NCBI GenBank assembly: GCA_964445195.1 | Contig: CAYUKA010000014.1 | Location: 1-60,647, forward strand | DNA from: UM-FILTER-47-13 sp964445195 | GTDB lineage: Bacteria; Pseudomonadota; Alphaproteobacteria; Micavibrionales; Micavibrionaceae | Reading direction: 5' to 3' | DNA length: 60,647 nt | Translations under genes and position numbers: made by a program | In this document: positions 18,624-27,342 of the stretch, one piece after another | Numbering within the stretch: the stretch's first letter is position 1 | Layout of the letters: the number at the start of each line of letters is the position of its first letter | Notes under the pieces: model-generated | What the model was told of the DNA's origin: nothing | Database searches by the model: none | What the model saw: only the letters and a program-made list of their open reading frames with translations

Positions 18624-19376
18624 ATGCATGATAGCGGGCCATTGAAAACACTGACGAATTCACTAACCGCAGCGGTTGATTTCGTCCTGCCGCCGCGCTG
18701 TATCGTTACAGGCGAGATCGTCGGCCAACAGGGGATGGTCGCGCCGTCGGTGTGGCGGGACCTGACCTTCATCGGCAAGCCGCAGTGCGGTTGTTGTGGC
18801 ATACCTTTTGAATTCGGTATGGCAGCCGGCACGCTATGTGTACGCTGTATCGAAAAGCGTCCGCCATACCGCACAGCCCGGTCGGCGCTGGTTTACAATG
18901 ATGCCAGCCGCGCGATGATCCTGCGCTTCAAGCATGCCGACCAGCTTCATGCTGTTCATGCCTTTACGCCGTGGCTGCGGCGGGCCGGGGCGGAGATGCT
19001 GGACGGTGCCGATCTGCTTGTGCCGGTGCCGCTGCACCCGTTCCGTTTATGGCGGCGGCGTTATAATCAGGCGGCGTTGATCGCGCAGGCGCTGGGGAAA
19101 TCATGCGGCCTGCCGGTGATGCCTGAAGCGCTGAAGCGGCAGCGGGCGACACCGAGCCAGGGCTATCTTGATTACAAACAGCGGCAGAAAAACGTTAAAA
19201 ACGCGTTCGCGGTGAATCATCAGGCTGTGCAACGACTGGACGGCAGGAGTGTTGTGCTGATCGATGATGTCTATACGACCGGTGCGACGGTCAAGGAATG
19301 TACCCGCGCTTTGCTGGCGGCCGGTGCCGCAGCGGTCGATATTCTGACTGTCGCGCGGGTGGTAAAGCCGACTTGA
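18624..19376 (+). CDS. comF: ComF-family phosphoribosyltransferase-like protein
   Basis: 250 residues from the ATG at 18624; a TTG at 18546 would add 26 residues with no family similarity. An N-terminal zinc-ribbon-like part contains C-x2-C pairs (C-G-C-C and C-V-R-C). It is followed by the type I phosphoribosyltransferase domain with P-V-P-L-H, R-R-Y-N-Q-A and the PRPP loop V-L-I-D-D-V-Y-T-T-G-A-T. ComF proteins act in DNA uptake and processing of transforming DNA. No other competence gene is in this window. Confidence 0.85.
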   Translation: MHDSGPLKTLTNSLTAAVDFVLPPRCIVTGEIVGQQGMVAPSVWRDLTFIGKPQCGCCGIPFEFGMAAGTLCVRCIEKRPPYRTARSALVYNDASRAMILRFKHADQLHAVHAFTPWLRRAGAEMLDGADLLVPVPLHPFRLWRRRYNQAALIAQALGKSCGLPVMPEALKRQRATPSQGYLDYKQRQKNVKNAFAVNHQAVQRLDGRSVVLIDDVYTTGATVKECTRALLAAGAAAVDILTVARVVKPT

Positions 19377-19380
19377 GCGC

Positions 19381-20607
19381 CTAAAGAGCTTGTCCCTGCG
19401 CGAGGCGACTGTCACGGTCTGCTGGGGCGAGGCCCTCCCGCATCGCCAAAGTCTTGAACGGCGTAACGTTATCCAGCATCCTTAATCCCGCATGACGCAG
19501 ATGGCGCAGCAGGCTTAGATCATTGCTGACCAACCGGTTGAGGCTGTTTGTCCCGGACGCGCGGCTGCCTATATCGGCGCGGCGGCGCGCTTCGTATTGT
19601 TTGAGGGCGCTCCCGCTGCCCGGATCAAGGCCCAGCCGCGCCTGATCGACGATGATCTCGGCCAGGGCCGCGACGTCGCGCAGGCTCAGGTTCAGCCCCT
19701 GTGCGCCGATCGGGTGCAGCACATGGGCGGCCTCGGCGATCAGGGCTATGCGCGGGGCCGTGAGAGTCGAGGCGACAAGGCTTTTCAGGGGCCATGATTG
19801 CGGCGGCGTTGTGACTTGAACTGTGCCGAGGGCGCCGCGTGTGCGGTCCTGCAGGGCCCTCTGAAAAGCATGTGCGCTCAGGCCCATGAATGTTTCGGCG
19901 TCATCCGCATATTCAACCCAGACAACGCTGGACATCCGTCCGGGCAGCGGTACAAGCGTAAACGGCCCGGAGGGCCGGTGGAACTCGGTCGATATCCGGT
20001 CGTGCGGTTCATCATGTTCGATCAGGCAGGTGATCGCGCGCTGGCCGTGATCGCGTGTCTTAACGGTAATACCGGCGGCCTCCCGCGTCGGCGAAGCGCG
20101 GCCGTCGGCACCGGCCAGCAGGGCGGCGGTGATTGTATCGCCGTTATCGAGCGTGGCGCTGATATGGCCGTCGGAGAGCGTGATCTCCTCAAGGCCTGCC
20201 GCGATGACCCTGATCGTCTTGACCCGCCTGGTCTCTGCGGCAAGCGCCGCGCGCAGGATGTTGTTCGGCACGTTCATGCCGAACGCGTCCAGCCCGATCT
20301 CGGCGGCTGTAAAATCGGTCTGGACTGGCTTTGCATCCAGCCCGGCGCTGTCATCAATAATCCGCAGCGTTTCCAGTGGTGCGGCATAAGGTCTGACGAT
20401 TTCCCAGCCGCCGGTGGCTTTCAGGATATTGAGCGAGCCTTGCATCAGTGCCGAGGTACGGCCCTCCGGCGCAAGCCCTTTGAGCGGTGGGGCCGGGTAA
20501 GGTTCGAGCACAGTAACGGCAAGTCCGGCGCGGCCCAGCAGCAGGGCAAGGGCGAGACCGGGTGTACCGCCGCCGGAAATCAGGATATCGGTTGTCTGTG
20601 TGCTCAT
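19381..20607 (-). CDS. UbiH/COQ6-family FAD-dependent monooxygenase
   Basis: 408 residues. The FAD-binding motif G-G-G-T-P-G is near residue 12, D-G-R-A-S in the middle, and the second FAD motif H-P-I-G-A-Q-G-L-N-L-S-L-R-D near residue 298. This is the pattern of ubiquinone-ring hydroxylases (UbiH, UbiF, UbiI, UbiL). The ring carbon it acts on cannot be told from sequence alone. The start overlaps the upstream Cys-rich protein gene by four bases. It is convergent with comF, only four bases apart. Confidence 0.82.
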   Translation of the reverse strand: MSTQTTDILISGGGTPGLALALLLGRAGLAVTVLEPYPAPPLKGLAPEGRTSALMQGSLNILKATGGWEIVRPYAAPLETLRIIDDSAGLDAKPVQTDFTAAEIGLDAFGMNVPNNILRAALAAETRRVKTIRVIAAGLEEITLSDGHISATLDNGDTITAALLAGADGRASPTREAAGITVKTRDHGQRAITCLIEHDEPHDRISTEFHRPSGPFTLVPLPGRMSSVVWVEYADDAETFMGLSAHAFQRALQDRTRGALGTVQVTTPPQSWPLKSLVASTLTAPRIALIAEAAHVLHPIGAQGLNLSLRDVAALAEIIVDQARLGLDPGSGSALKQYEARRRADIGSRASGTNSLNRLVSNDLSLLRHLRHAGLRMLDNVTPFKTLAMREGLAPADRDSRLAQGQAL

Positions 20608-20984
20608 TGCGGGTCTCCCGGGCTGCGTTCATCCGGCCATTTGACCAGCTGGCAGGTGCCCGCGATACAGGCCGGGTAGCTGGCCAGGTCGAAACAGTTG
20701 CAAAATTCGCCGTCATAACGGCCGCACCGGCGGTTGAAGGCGGTATCGTGCGCTTCCTCGTAGCGGGCGTTGATCGCGACATAATCGCAACAGAAACCGC
20801 AATCGGTGTCAACGACGATGCATTGGTCGCCTTCGGCGCAGGCGCTCATATCAACGGGGGTTGCCGGTGCGCCTATGAGGCTGCCACCACCACCGATCTT
20901 GACATAGGCCACCGCCGCGACGATCATCAGCGCGGCCAGCACCACGGCCATAATCATGATTTTATCCGGTCCCGGCTTGCTCAT
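20604..20984 (-). CDS. Membrane-anchored Cys-rich periplasmic protein, unknown
   Basis: 126 residues: a basic start, one membrane segment (about 9-30), then a soluble part with nine cysteines, including C-G-F-C-C and C-N-C. The cysteines suggest several disulfides or a bound metal in the periplasm. I recognise no family. It is translationally coupled to the downstream UbiH-family gene (ATGA overlap) and divergent from grxC, a thiol gene, which fits but does not prove a redox role. Confidence 0.6.
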   Translation of the reverse strand: MSKPGPDKIMIMAVVLAALMIVAAVAYVKIGGGGSLIGAPATPVDMSACAEGDQCIVVDTDCGFCCDYVAINARYEEAHDTAFNRRCGRYDGEFCNCFDLASYPACIAGTCQLVKWPDERSPGDPQ

Positions 20985-21033
20985 ACCCCTATAATGCCCA
21001 TATAACTACAAAGAAACACAGGATACTGTAACG

Positions 21034-21291
21034 ATGGCTGATATAGAAATCTATACTTGGAAAACATGCCCGTATTGTGTGCGGGCCAAAGCGCTGCTTG
21101 ATCACAAGGGCGCGGCCTACAAAGAATATGCGATCGACGGTGACGAGGCGGCACGGGATAAAATGGCCGAACGCGCGAACGGGCGGCGTACCGTGCCGCA
21201 GATTTTCATTGATGACCGGCATATCGGCGGCTGCGATGATCTGCATGCGCTGGAAGACCGCGGTGAACTGGATGGGTTGCTCAATGGGTGA
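21034..21291 (+). CDS. grxC: Glutaredoxin 3
   Basis: 85 residues of thioredoxin fold with the dithiol active site C12-P-Y-C15 and the glutathione-binding T-V-P-Q-I-F-I and G-G-C-D-D-L motifs. It reduces disulfides and mixed glutathione disulfides using glutathione. Its last eight bases overlap the start of the nitrilase-family gene, so the two are coupled; both relate to glutathione if the nitrilase is a deaminated-glutathione amidase. Confidence 0.93.
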   Translation: MADIEIYTWKTCPYCVRAKALLDHKGAAYKEYAIDGDEAARDKMAERANGRRTVPQIFIDDRHIGGCDDLHALEDRGELDGLLNG

Positions 21292-22114
21292 GATCATTAA
21301 AACCGCCTGTGTGCAAATGAACAGCGGGCCGGATATCGACGAGAATATTGCAGAGGCCTCGGATTTGATCCGCGCGGCGGCCGGGCAGGGCGCGCAGTTT
21401 ATCGCGACACCGGAAAATACCTGTCATATACGCTCCCCGCAGACCGAGAAGCTGGAAACGGCGCTGCCGGAGGAGACACATCCGGCGCTGCCCGCTTTTT
21501 CCGATCTGGCGCAGGCGCTGGGCGTCTGGCTGCTGGCAGGGTCGTTGTCGATCAAACTGACGGATGAGAACCGCATTGCCAACCGCTCGTTCCTGTTCAG
21601 TGATACCGGCGAGGTGATCGCGCGCTACGATAAAGTCCATCTGTTCGATGTTGATTTACCGACCGGCGAAAGCCACCGTGAAAGCGATGTCGTCCGGCCC
21701 GGCACGCAGGCTGTGATAGCAGATTTACCTTGGGTAAGGCTGGGCATGACGATTTGTTACGATTTGCGCTTTGCGTATCTTTACCGTGATCTGGCGCAGG
21801 CCGGGGCGGCGATCATGGCTGTGCCCGCCGCCTTTACCGTGCCGACCGGGCTGGCGCACTGGGAAACCCTGCTGCGGGCGCGGGCGATAGAAACCGGCAG
21901 TTTCGTGGTCGCCCCGGCGCAATGCGGCGAACATCACGGCGGCCGCCGTACCTACGGCCATTCGCTGATCATCGGTCCGTGGGGCGAGGTGCTGGCCGAA
22001 GGCGGCGAGGAACCCGGTATTATTTTCGCAGACCTTGATCTGGCTGCTGTTGACAAGGCGCGGCAGGCAATCCCGGCACTGAAGCATGACCGGTCTTTTA
22101 CGCCGGCGTCATAA
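21284..22114 (+). CDS. Nitrilase-superfamily amidase (Nit1/Nit2-like)
   Basis: 276 residues starting at the ATG at 21284 inside the end of grxC; the longer upstream frame is a shadow of grxC. The carbon-nitrogen hydrolase triad is E44 (T-P-E-N), K117 (Y-D-K-V-H-L-F-D) and C158 (T-I-C-Y-D-L-R-F). The Y-D-K-V-H-L-F-D and C-Y-D-L-R-F segments match the Nit group, which hydrolyses deaminated glutathione or omega-amides. Coupling to grxC supports glutathione repair. Confidence 0.85.
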   Translation: MGEIIKTACVQMNSGPDIDENIAEASDLIRAAAGQGAQFIATPENTCHIRSPQTEKLETALPEETHPALPAFSDLAQALGVWLLAGSLSIKLTDENRIANRSFLFSDTGEVIARYDKVHLFDVDLPTGESHRESDVVRPGTQAVIADLPWVRLGMTICYDLRFAYLYRDLAQAGAAIMAVPAAFTVPTGLAHWETLLRARAIETGSFVVAPAQCGEHHGGRRTYGHSLIIGPWGEVLAEGGEEPGIIFADLDLAAVDKARQAIPALKHDRSFTPAS

Positions 22115-22748
22115 CCCAGTCTGCTTTTGGGGCATAGGCTTCGAAATAAGGCAGGTCGTAATCGCGCACCAGCTTTTGTTTATATGCAAGGTAAGACGGG
22201 TCTGAACGATGCCGGTCGCGCTGGCGGCCGCGTTCTTCTGTCACAGCCACAGGCGTGTCAATTAACAGGATGGTGTCGAGCCATTCATGCACAGGGGGAT
22301 GCAGCAGGTAAATACAGTCCAGAATGATGACCGGCCGGTCACCGGTTGGCGGCTTAAAAGTAACCGCTTGCGTTTTCTCGCCGCTAGCCTGATCCCAGCC
22401 GTCTTCGAGTGTGAAGGACTTTCCGCTCTTTAAAGTAGATAGGGCCTGGCCGATCCCGTCCCAGCCATACCAGTTTTTCGGGTTTTCTTCGGCTTCGATC
22501 TGCGTCGGGTCGGCTGTCTCATGAGCGGCGGCAATGCGCGCCCGCCGCTCTGCCGTGCCGTATTTCGCAAACAGGTCCGCCGCTACATGCAGGGCGCGGT
22601 TTTCAAAACGCTCCGCCAGTGCCCTGCATAGCGTGGTCTTTCCGGCCCCGCCCAGGCCACAGACGCCAAGCACAAAAACAGGCTGCTGGGCTGTTTCCTC
22701 ATCAATCCGGACGATCAGGTCGTCTATGTTGCTGATGGCCTGCGCCAT
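22098..22748 (-). CDS. Uridine kinase-like P-loop kinase
   Basis: 216 residues. A Walker A loop G-L-G-G-A-G-K37-T is at 31-38, followed by I-L-D-C-I-Y as a Walker B-like strand near residue 142 and a lid-like E-E-R-G-R-Q-R-D-R-H. The arrangement resembles uridine kinase and pantothenate kinase relatives, but the phosphate acceptor is not evident. Its 3' end overlaps the convergent nitrilase gene by 17 bases. Confidence 0.7.
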   Translation of the reverse strand: MAQAISNIDDLIVRIDEETAQQPVFVLGVCGLGGAGKTTLCRALAERFENRALHVAADLFAKYGTAERRARIAAAHETADPTQIEAEENPKNWYGWDGIGQALSTLKSGKSFTLEDGWDQASGEKTQAVTFKPPTGDRPVIILDCIYLLHPPVHEWLDTILLIDTPVAVTEERGRQRDRHRSDPSYLAYKQKLVRDYDLPYFEAYAPKADWVMTPA

Positions 22749-22757
22749 AAGATGTAT

Positions 22758-23075
22758 CTAGACCAGCAAGCCGGCATCAACATCGAGCGCGTCAGCGAGC
22801 GCGCGCAGGGCGTTGATAGAGCCTTGCTTCTTGCCGGTTTCAATCTCGGTCAGGTAAGGGCGCGACAGGCCGGCGGCATCGGCCAGCTCATTTTGCGTTA
22901 AGTCCCGGTGCCGGCGGAGCAGCCTGATCGGGTGCGCGGTGCGGGCATGGATCGCGTCGAGCAGGTCATCGGGCAGGGCGCTGTCTTCATGCGTGGCGCC
23001 GTTAAGGGTGCGGTATTCGTGCAGCGGCACAAGCACGTAGGGCTTGCCCTGTATGTGCAGAAGGTCATGGTTCAT
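22758..23075 (-). CDS. XRE-family helix-turn-helix regulator
   Basis: 105 residues from the ATG at 23075 (GGAG nine bases upstream); a longer frame to 23129 has no ribosome site. A short N-terminal region resembling antitoxin prefixes (Y-V-L-V-P-L-H-E-Y) precedes a classic XRE helix-turn-helix, L-T-Q-N-E-L-A-D-A-A-G-L-S-R-P-Y, ending N-A-L-R-A-L-A-D-A-L. A toxin partner is not visible next to it. It lies ten bases upstream of the P-loop kinase gene on the same strand and may regulate it. Confidence 0.8.
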   Translation of the reverse strand: MNHDLLHIQGKPYVLVPLHEYRTLNGATHEDSALPDDLLDAIHARTAHPIRLLRRHRDLTQNELADAAGLSRPYLTEIETGKKQGSINALRALADALDVDAGLLV

Positions 23076-23178
23076 GATAAGTCTCCGGTAGCAGGCAGGA
23101 AATAAAGGAGTGAGCGGGGGAGGAAGCATCGTCGCTTACAGAGACATTGTAATGATTTTAACCTGTTTTGTAAAACAA

Positions 23179-23206
23179 TTCACCACAGAGAGCCCTCTGT
23201 GGTGAA
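23179..23206 (-). terminator. Hairpin terminator after the gluQ-lpxR gene
   Basis: A perfect 12-base stem TTCACCACAGAG / CTCTGTGGTGAA around the loop AGCC. On the minus strand it is followed by TTGTTTT, and it lies 28 bases beyond the stop of the gene at 23234. Confidence 0.7.
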
Positions 23207-23233
23207 AAAATTATAATGCTATGAGGTCGCGCT

Positions 23234-25117
23234 TTAGTAACGATAAGACAAGCTCAGCGAGCCGAACAGGTCGCCCCTGTCCTGACCGTGAAACTCCTCG
23301 GTGCGGTAGGTCAGTGTGTAAGACAGGCGCACGCGCTGATAGGTGAAGGCGATGCCGGTGTTCAGGTCGGCAACGAAATGCTTTTTATCAACGCGGTGAC
23401 TGTCGGCGAAGGTGTTGCCGTCCAGAAAGATATTGCGCCCGACGGCCCGCCCTTCAGCCCCGGCGAACAGATACCAGCTCCAGTCATCGTTCGGGATCTG
23501 GAAATAGCCGGTGCCGGGAATGGCAGGCCGGACCCGCGGCGGGTGGTCCTGCCAGCGGTCATCCTGCGGGCTGAGGCGCAGGTTAAAGCCGGTATTGGCG
23601 TAGGTATAGACATTGCCCAGCGTTATACCGGCCTGTGGTTCAAGCGCGCCGTAAAATCCCATTGCTTCGAACCGCGCCGCGTGCGGCCAGCGCCTTAGCC
23701 ATGACACAATGACCCCCGGCTCGTTATCAAGCTGGTTGTCCCAGCCGCGCGGATCGGTCGTATCCAGCGTATCATGAACGAAATCCTGCGCTGGCCGCCC
23801 CAGCGCCGCCGGGCCGACCATGCCGAGAGTCAGTTCAAGCTCGTCAATATGGTTGCCGGTCAGGGTCGTCAGGCCCGCCGATACATAAAGCCAGCCGGCC
23901 CACGGCCTGTCGTCCGGGTCCTGCTGCGGGTTTTCGACGTCGTCGGGCGTGTAGAGATTCTGGCCAAGCGAATAGGCGATGCTCGTGGTTTCGTTGATAT
24001 CGAAGGTCGGGATGTAGTCAGCGATCATATCAATGGAAGAGGGGATCGCGGCATTGACATCGAAATAGCTGATGCGCACGCCGCTGGTGTAATTCTGGTC
24101 TGTGCCGCGGCCCAGCGAGTCGTTTTCAATCGACAGGCTGAGGAAGGTTTTATGCGGCGTGGTGCGAATATGATCTATGGCTTCCTGCTGCAGTGGCGGC
24201 CGGTCCTGTGCCTGCGCCTGTGCCGGGCTATAGATAATCAGGGCCAGCATGAGAGTCATGAATGCGCCGATCATCCGTATGACATCCTGCGGCGATTTTT
24301 GTTCGTCTTCGCGGATGTTTTGCAGCGTGATCGCCTTGTCGCGTTTGGAAAGCTTGTCATCTTTCTCGTCGGTGATCAGGCCGTGGTGATGCCAGCGCGG
24401 CACGTCAAGCCCGAGCAGTTCCTGCAGCAGCCGGTGCAGGTGGCTGGCGTAAAACAGCTCCTCGCCGCGCGTGACCAGCGTAACGCCCTGCAGATGGTCA
24501 TCGAGCGTCACGCTGAGATGATAGCTGGTGAAGATATCTTTGCGCGCCAGTACGGCATCGCCGACGATTTCCGGCGTGGCGCGCTGTTCGCCTTTCTCTT
24601 CATCGACCCAGCAGAGCGATTTGTTAATTGCGGCGAGAGCCTTGTCCATGTCGAGCCGCAGTGCATAAGGCCGGCCCGCATCGATTTTCGCCGCGCGCTC
24701 ATCATCGCTTAGCCCCTTACAGATACCGGGATAGAGAGGGCCTTCAGGCCTGTGCTCTTGTACACCGTGCTGGGCGGCACCGGAACGTTCTATCTCGTCT
24801 TTAATATCTTTGCGGGTGCAGAAACAGGGATAGAGCAGGCCCTGTGTCCGCAGCTGTCCGAGCGCTTTTTTATAGTCGGCCATGTGCTCTGACTGACGGC
24901 GGACCGGCTGTTCCCATGTCAGGCCCAGCCAGGCGAGGTCTTCATAAATCCCGTCCTCGAATTCCTTGTGGCAGCGGCCGGGGTCGATATCCTCGATCCG
25001 CAGCAGGAAGCGCCCCTCTGCTGCCTGCGCCTGATTATACGCAAAAAGCGCCGAGTAGGCGTGGCCGATATGCAGGCGGCCGGTGGGAGAGGGCGCGAAG
25101 CGGGTGATCACTGTCAT
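23234..25117 (-). CDS. gluQ-lpxR: In-frame chimera: glutamyl-Q tRNA(Asp) synthetase plus LpxR-like outer membrane protein
   Basis: 627 residues in one open frame. Residues 1-281 are a GluQRS: F-A-P-S-P-T-G, H16-I-G-H19, zinc-site C98/C100/Y129/C133 and K255-L-S-K-R. Such enzymes glutamylate queuosine in tRNA-Asp. From Met282 (24274) a signal peptide begins, M-I-G-A-F-M-T-L-M-L-A ending at A-Q-A. It leads into a DUF2219/LpxR beta-barrel (S-I-E-N-D-S-L-G, Y-T-S-G-V-R-I-S-Y) ending in aromatic Y-R-Y as outer membrane proteins do. A cytoplasmic enzyme and an outer membrane lipid A 3'-O-deacylase-like protein cannot work as one chain, so the second half is probably translated from Met282; AGGA lies ten bases before it. 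No stop separates them. Confidence 0.8.
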   Translation of the reverse strand: MTVITRFAPSPTGRLHIGHAYSALFAYNQAQAAEGRFLLRIEDIDPGRCHKEFEDGIYEDLAWLGLTWEQPVRRQSEHMADYKKALGQLRTQGLLYPCFCTRKDIKDEIERSGAAQHGVQEHRPEGPLYPGICKGLSDDERAAKIDAGRPYALRLDMDKALAAINKSLCWVDEEKGEQRATPEIVGDAVLARKDIFTSYHLSVTLDDHLQGVTLVTRGEELFYASHLHRLLQELLGLDVPRWHHHGLITDEKDDKLSKRDKAITLQNIREDEQKSPQDVIRMIGAFMTLMLALIIYSPAQAQAQDRPPLQQEAIDHIRTTPHKTFLSLSIENDSLGRGTDQNYTSGVRISYFDVNAAIPSSIDMIADYIPTFDINETTSIAYSLGQNLYTPDDVENPQQDPDDRPWAGWLYVSAGLTTLTGNHIDELELTLGMVGPAALGRPAQDFVHDTLDTTDPRGWDNQLDNEPGVIVSWLRRWPHAARFEAMGFYGALEPQAGITLGNVYTYANTGFNLRLSPQDDRWQDHPPRVRPAIPGTGYFQIPNDDWSWYLFAGAEGRAVGRNIFLDGNTFADSHRVDKKHFVADLNTGIAFTYQRVRLSYTLTYRTEEFHGQDRGDLFGSLSLSYRY

Positions 25118-25345
25118 GATCTATTGTGTGCCGCAAAATCCCGCCGCGTACAAGGGGTTATGCCTATGTATCCGGACCCCAGCGATAAACCGGGCAGTTT
25201 CGAATACGTGGCTGCGCGCAGTTAATTTTCATAAAAACCGTTGAGAGTATCAGCGGTTAACTACGGAGTCCGTCACCGTAATCATTTGTATTCTGTTATT
25301 GCAGGCTCTATTTTTATGATTCATGGAGTACCAGATACTTAAATC

Positions 25346-26011
25346 ATGGATAATTTTGAGCTGAAAACATATACACACGGTCCGGCCTCTGGCGGGGAGA
25401 TCAAACAGCTTGTTCTTCTCTTTCACGGCCTGGGCTCGGATGGGCGCGATCTGATCGGTCTGGCGCCCTTCTTTGCGATGGCGTTGCCGGATGCGATTTT
25501 CGTGTCGCCGGACGCGCCGTTCCCGTGCGATATGGCGCCGATGGGGTATCAGTGGTTCAGTTTACAGGACCGCGATCCGCAGGTGATGCAGGCCGGTATG
25601 GAAAAGGTCGCGCCGCTGGTGGATCATTTCATTACGCAACAGATTGAAAAATATGGTGTGACACCCGCGCAGACGATCCTGTCCGGCTTCTCGCAGGGGG
25701 CGATGGTCAGCCTTTATGCCGGCCCGCGTTACCCGGAAAAACTGGCGGCGATTTTGGCGTTTTCCGGGGCCATGATCGGGGCAGATGGTCTTGATGCGTC
25801 CGATATACAAAAAATGCCGGTTCATATCCTGCACGGAAGTGCGGATGACATTGTGCCGGTCACAGCCGGGCAGGCGGCGCGGCAGACTTTGGCTGACGCC
25901 GGGTTTACCGTCAGCGGCGGCGTTGTCGAAGGTTTGGGCCACAGCATTGATGAACGCGCGATGGACAGCGCTGTTCGTTTTTTGCAGAGCACAATGGCTG
26001 GTCCGGCCTGA
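25346..26011 (+). CDS. Carboxylesterase/phospholipase of the alpha/beta hydrolase fold
   Basis: 221 residues of the short acyl-protein-thioesterase/carboxylesterase group. The nucleophile S116 is in G-F-S-Q-G-A, the acid is D167 in H-G-S-A-D-D, and H199 in E-G-L-G-H-S completes the triad. The oxyanion segment F-H-G-L-G-S-D-G is near residue 26. It hydrolyses esters or thioesters; the natural substrate is unknown. It stands alone, divergent from the gluQ-lpxR gene with 228 bases between them. Confidence 0.85.
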   Translation: MDNFELKTYTHGPASGGEIKQLVLLFHGLGSDGRDLIGLAPFFAMALPDAIFVSPDAPFPCDMAPMGYQWFSLQDRDPQVMQAGMEKVAPLVDHFITQQIEKYGVTPAQTILSGFSQGAMVSLYAGPRYPEKLAAILAFSGAMIGADGLDASDIQKMPVHILHGSADDIVPVTAGQAARQTLADAGFTVSGGVVEGLGHSIDERAMDSAVRFLQSTMAGPA

Positions 26012-26171
26012 TCCGGTAGTTAATCTTTCCTTTACCTTTGAAAGAAAATTTCTTTTTTGTCATATTTTTACGCAATAAATCAAACCGTGCTGCGCTGCAT
26101 TATGGGATAAAAGCCGCGAAATCCTAGGCGAATCGGGGAATTTACGCTAAAATAGTAAGTGTAAGTAACGC

Positions 26172-26224
26172 GGAGCCTTTACTAATTGTTCCTGCCCCGT
26201 AAGGCTCCCCCCACCGTCCGGTGG
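26172..26224 (+). promoter_or_regulatory. Structured leader upstream of HNH gene
   Basis: Two hairpins sit just upstream of the HNH endonuclease gene: GGAGCCTT paired with AAGGCTCC around a 21-base loop (26172-26208), then CCACC / GGTGG (26211-26224). No T run follows, so this looks like a folded 5' leader more than a terminator. The rest of the 26012-26249 gap shows only AT-rich sequence, including the palindrome AAAGAAAATTTCTTT. Confidence 0.35.
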
Positions 26225-26249
26225 CTTAATGAAAGGAGTGGTACCTGGG

Positions 26250-26816
26250 ATGGATTTACAGACCCCGCTTGAGCAATGTCCGGCCTTGATTTTGAATGCA
26301 GATTACAGGCCGCTGAGCTATTTCCCTCTTTCGCTATGGTCTTGGCAGGACGCGGTCAAGGCCATTTTTCGTGATTCAGTTGTCGTGATCTCCGAATATC
26401 AGCGCGTCGTGCGCTCGCCGACACAGGAGATCCGTTTGCCGAGCGTGCTGGCGCTTAAAGAGTATATTCACGCCGCGCGCAAGCCGGCCTTTACCCGCTT
26501 TAACGTGTTTTTGCGTGACGGATTTGCCTGCCAGTATTGCATGGGACATTTCAAAACCAATGATCTGACTTTCGATCATGTCATTCCCCGTTCGCGCGGG
26601 GGCCGGACCTCGTGGGATAACATCGTCACGGCCTGCCGGTCCTGTAACACGCAAAAGGGTAACCGAATGCCGGATGAGTGCGGTATGAGGCCGCATTTGG
26701 AACCGATACAGCCGTCTTTGTTCGACCTGCAACAAAACGGCCGCAGATTCCCCCCGAATTTCTTGCACGAAAGTTGGGGGGATTTTCTTTATTGGGACAC
26801 CGAGCTGGTGGACTGA
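26250..26816 (+). CDS. HNH endonuclease family protein
   Basis: 188 residues from the ATG at 26250; AAAGGAG lies upstream and an in-frame ATG at 26229 is less likely. The N-terminal P-A-L-I-L-N-A-D-Y-R-P-L-S-Y-F and S-L-W-S-W-Q-D-A-V-K are typical of a conserved alphaproteobacterial HNH group. The zinc ribbon C-Q-Y-C and C-R-S-C brackets the active-site F-D-H-V-I-P-R-S-R-G-G and the later N-x-V/I-T-A-C. This chromosomal family is not linked to a mobile element here; substrate DNA unknown. Confidence 0.85.
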   Translation: MDLQTPLEQCPALILNADYRPLSYFPLSLWSWQDAVKAIFRDSVVVISEYQRVVRSPTQEIRLPSVLALKEYIHAARKPAFTRFNVFLRDGFACQYCMGHFKTNDLTFDHVIPRSRGGRTSWDNIVTACRSCNTQKGNRMPDECGMRPHLEPIQPSLFDLQQNGRRFPPNFLHESWGDFLYWDTELVD

Positions 26817-26897
26817 TAAAGCCGCGCTATGTGCCGTCTGCACACGGTCATAAGCGCTACGAACCAAACGGAAGAAACCAAACGAAAGGAGGTTGTC

Positions 26898-27248
26898 ATG
26901 TTTGGGAAATCGTTAGACCTGGGAGCCAAAAGGGACTTTATGGGTGCGTTCATGTTTTTCGTCGCGCATCTGATGATCCTGGTTGGTGTCGCCACAGTGG
27001 CGGTCCATTTTCTGGCCATGGCCGGGATGGTGGATGGAAGCGGCAGTTTCTTCGCCGGTGGCGAGACCTATACGCTGATCAGCTCCCTGTTCGTCCTATG
27101 GCTGGGCGGCTCGATTCTCGCCAAGCGCGGGATGACCAATGACATGATGTCGATCATCATTGTCATGATCGCCCTGTATCTCGCCTGGACGACCAGTGCG
27201 ATTCTCGGCCTTGTGCCGATCGCTTTATTGACGACGATCAACAAGTAA
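26898..27248 (+). CDS. Small integral membrane protein, unknown
   Basis: 116 residues from the ATG at 26898, preceded by AAAGGAGG. Three clear membrane segments (about 15-42, 58-77 and 83-112). I do not recognise a family. A good terminator follows at 27271. It lies 81 bases after the HNH gene and has its own strong ribosome site. Confidence 0.65.
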   Translation: MFGKSLDLGAKRDFMGAFMFFVAHLMILVGVATVAVHFLAMAGMVDGSGSFFAGGETYTLISSLFVLWLGGSILAKRGMTNDMMSIIIVMIALYLAWTTSAILGLVPIALLTTINK

Positions 27249-27270
27249 CCGTCGTTTAAACTCCTTGTCT

Positions 27271-27305
27271 AAAGACCGGGCCTGTAAAACGGCCCGGTCT
27301 TTTTT
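27271..27305 (+). terminator. Rho-independent terminator
   Basis: A 12-base stem AAAGACCGGGCC / GGCCCGGTCTTT with an eight-base loop, followed by a T run. It closes the membrane protein transcript. Confidence 0.92.
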
Positions 27306-27342
27306 CTGGAAAATTATACGGGTGTGGTTTATTAATCCGGAT

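Noticed and set aside
22758..23075. Antitoxin of a toxin-antitoxin pair
   Set aside because: The regulator resembles some antitoxins, but no toxin-like small gene lies next to it.
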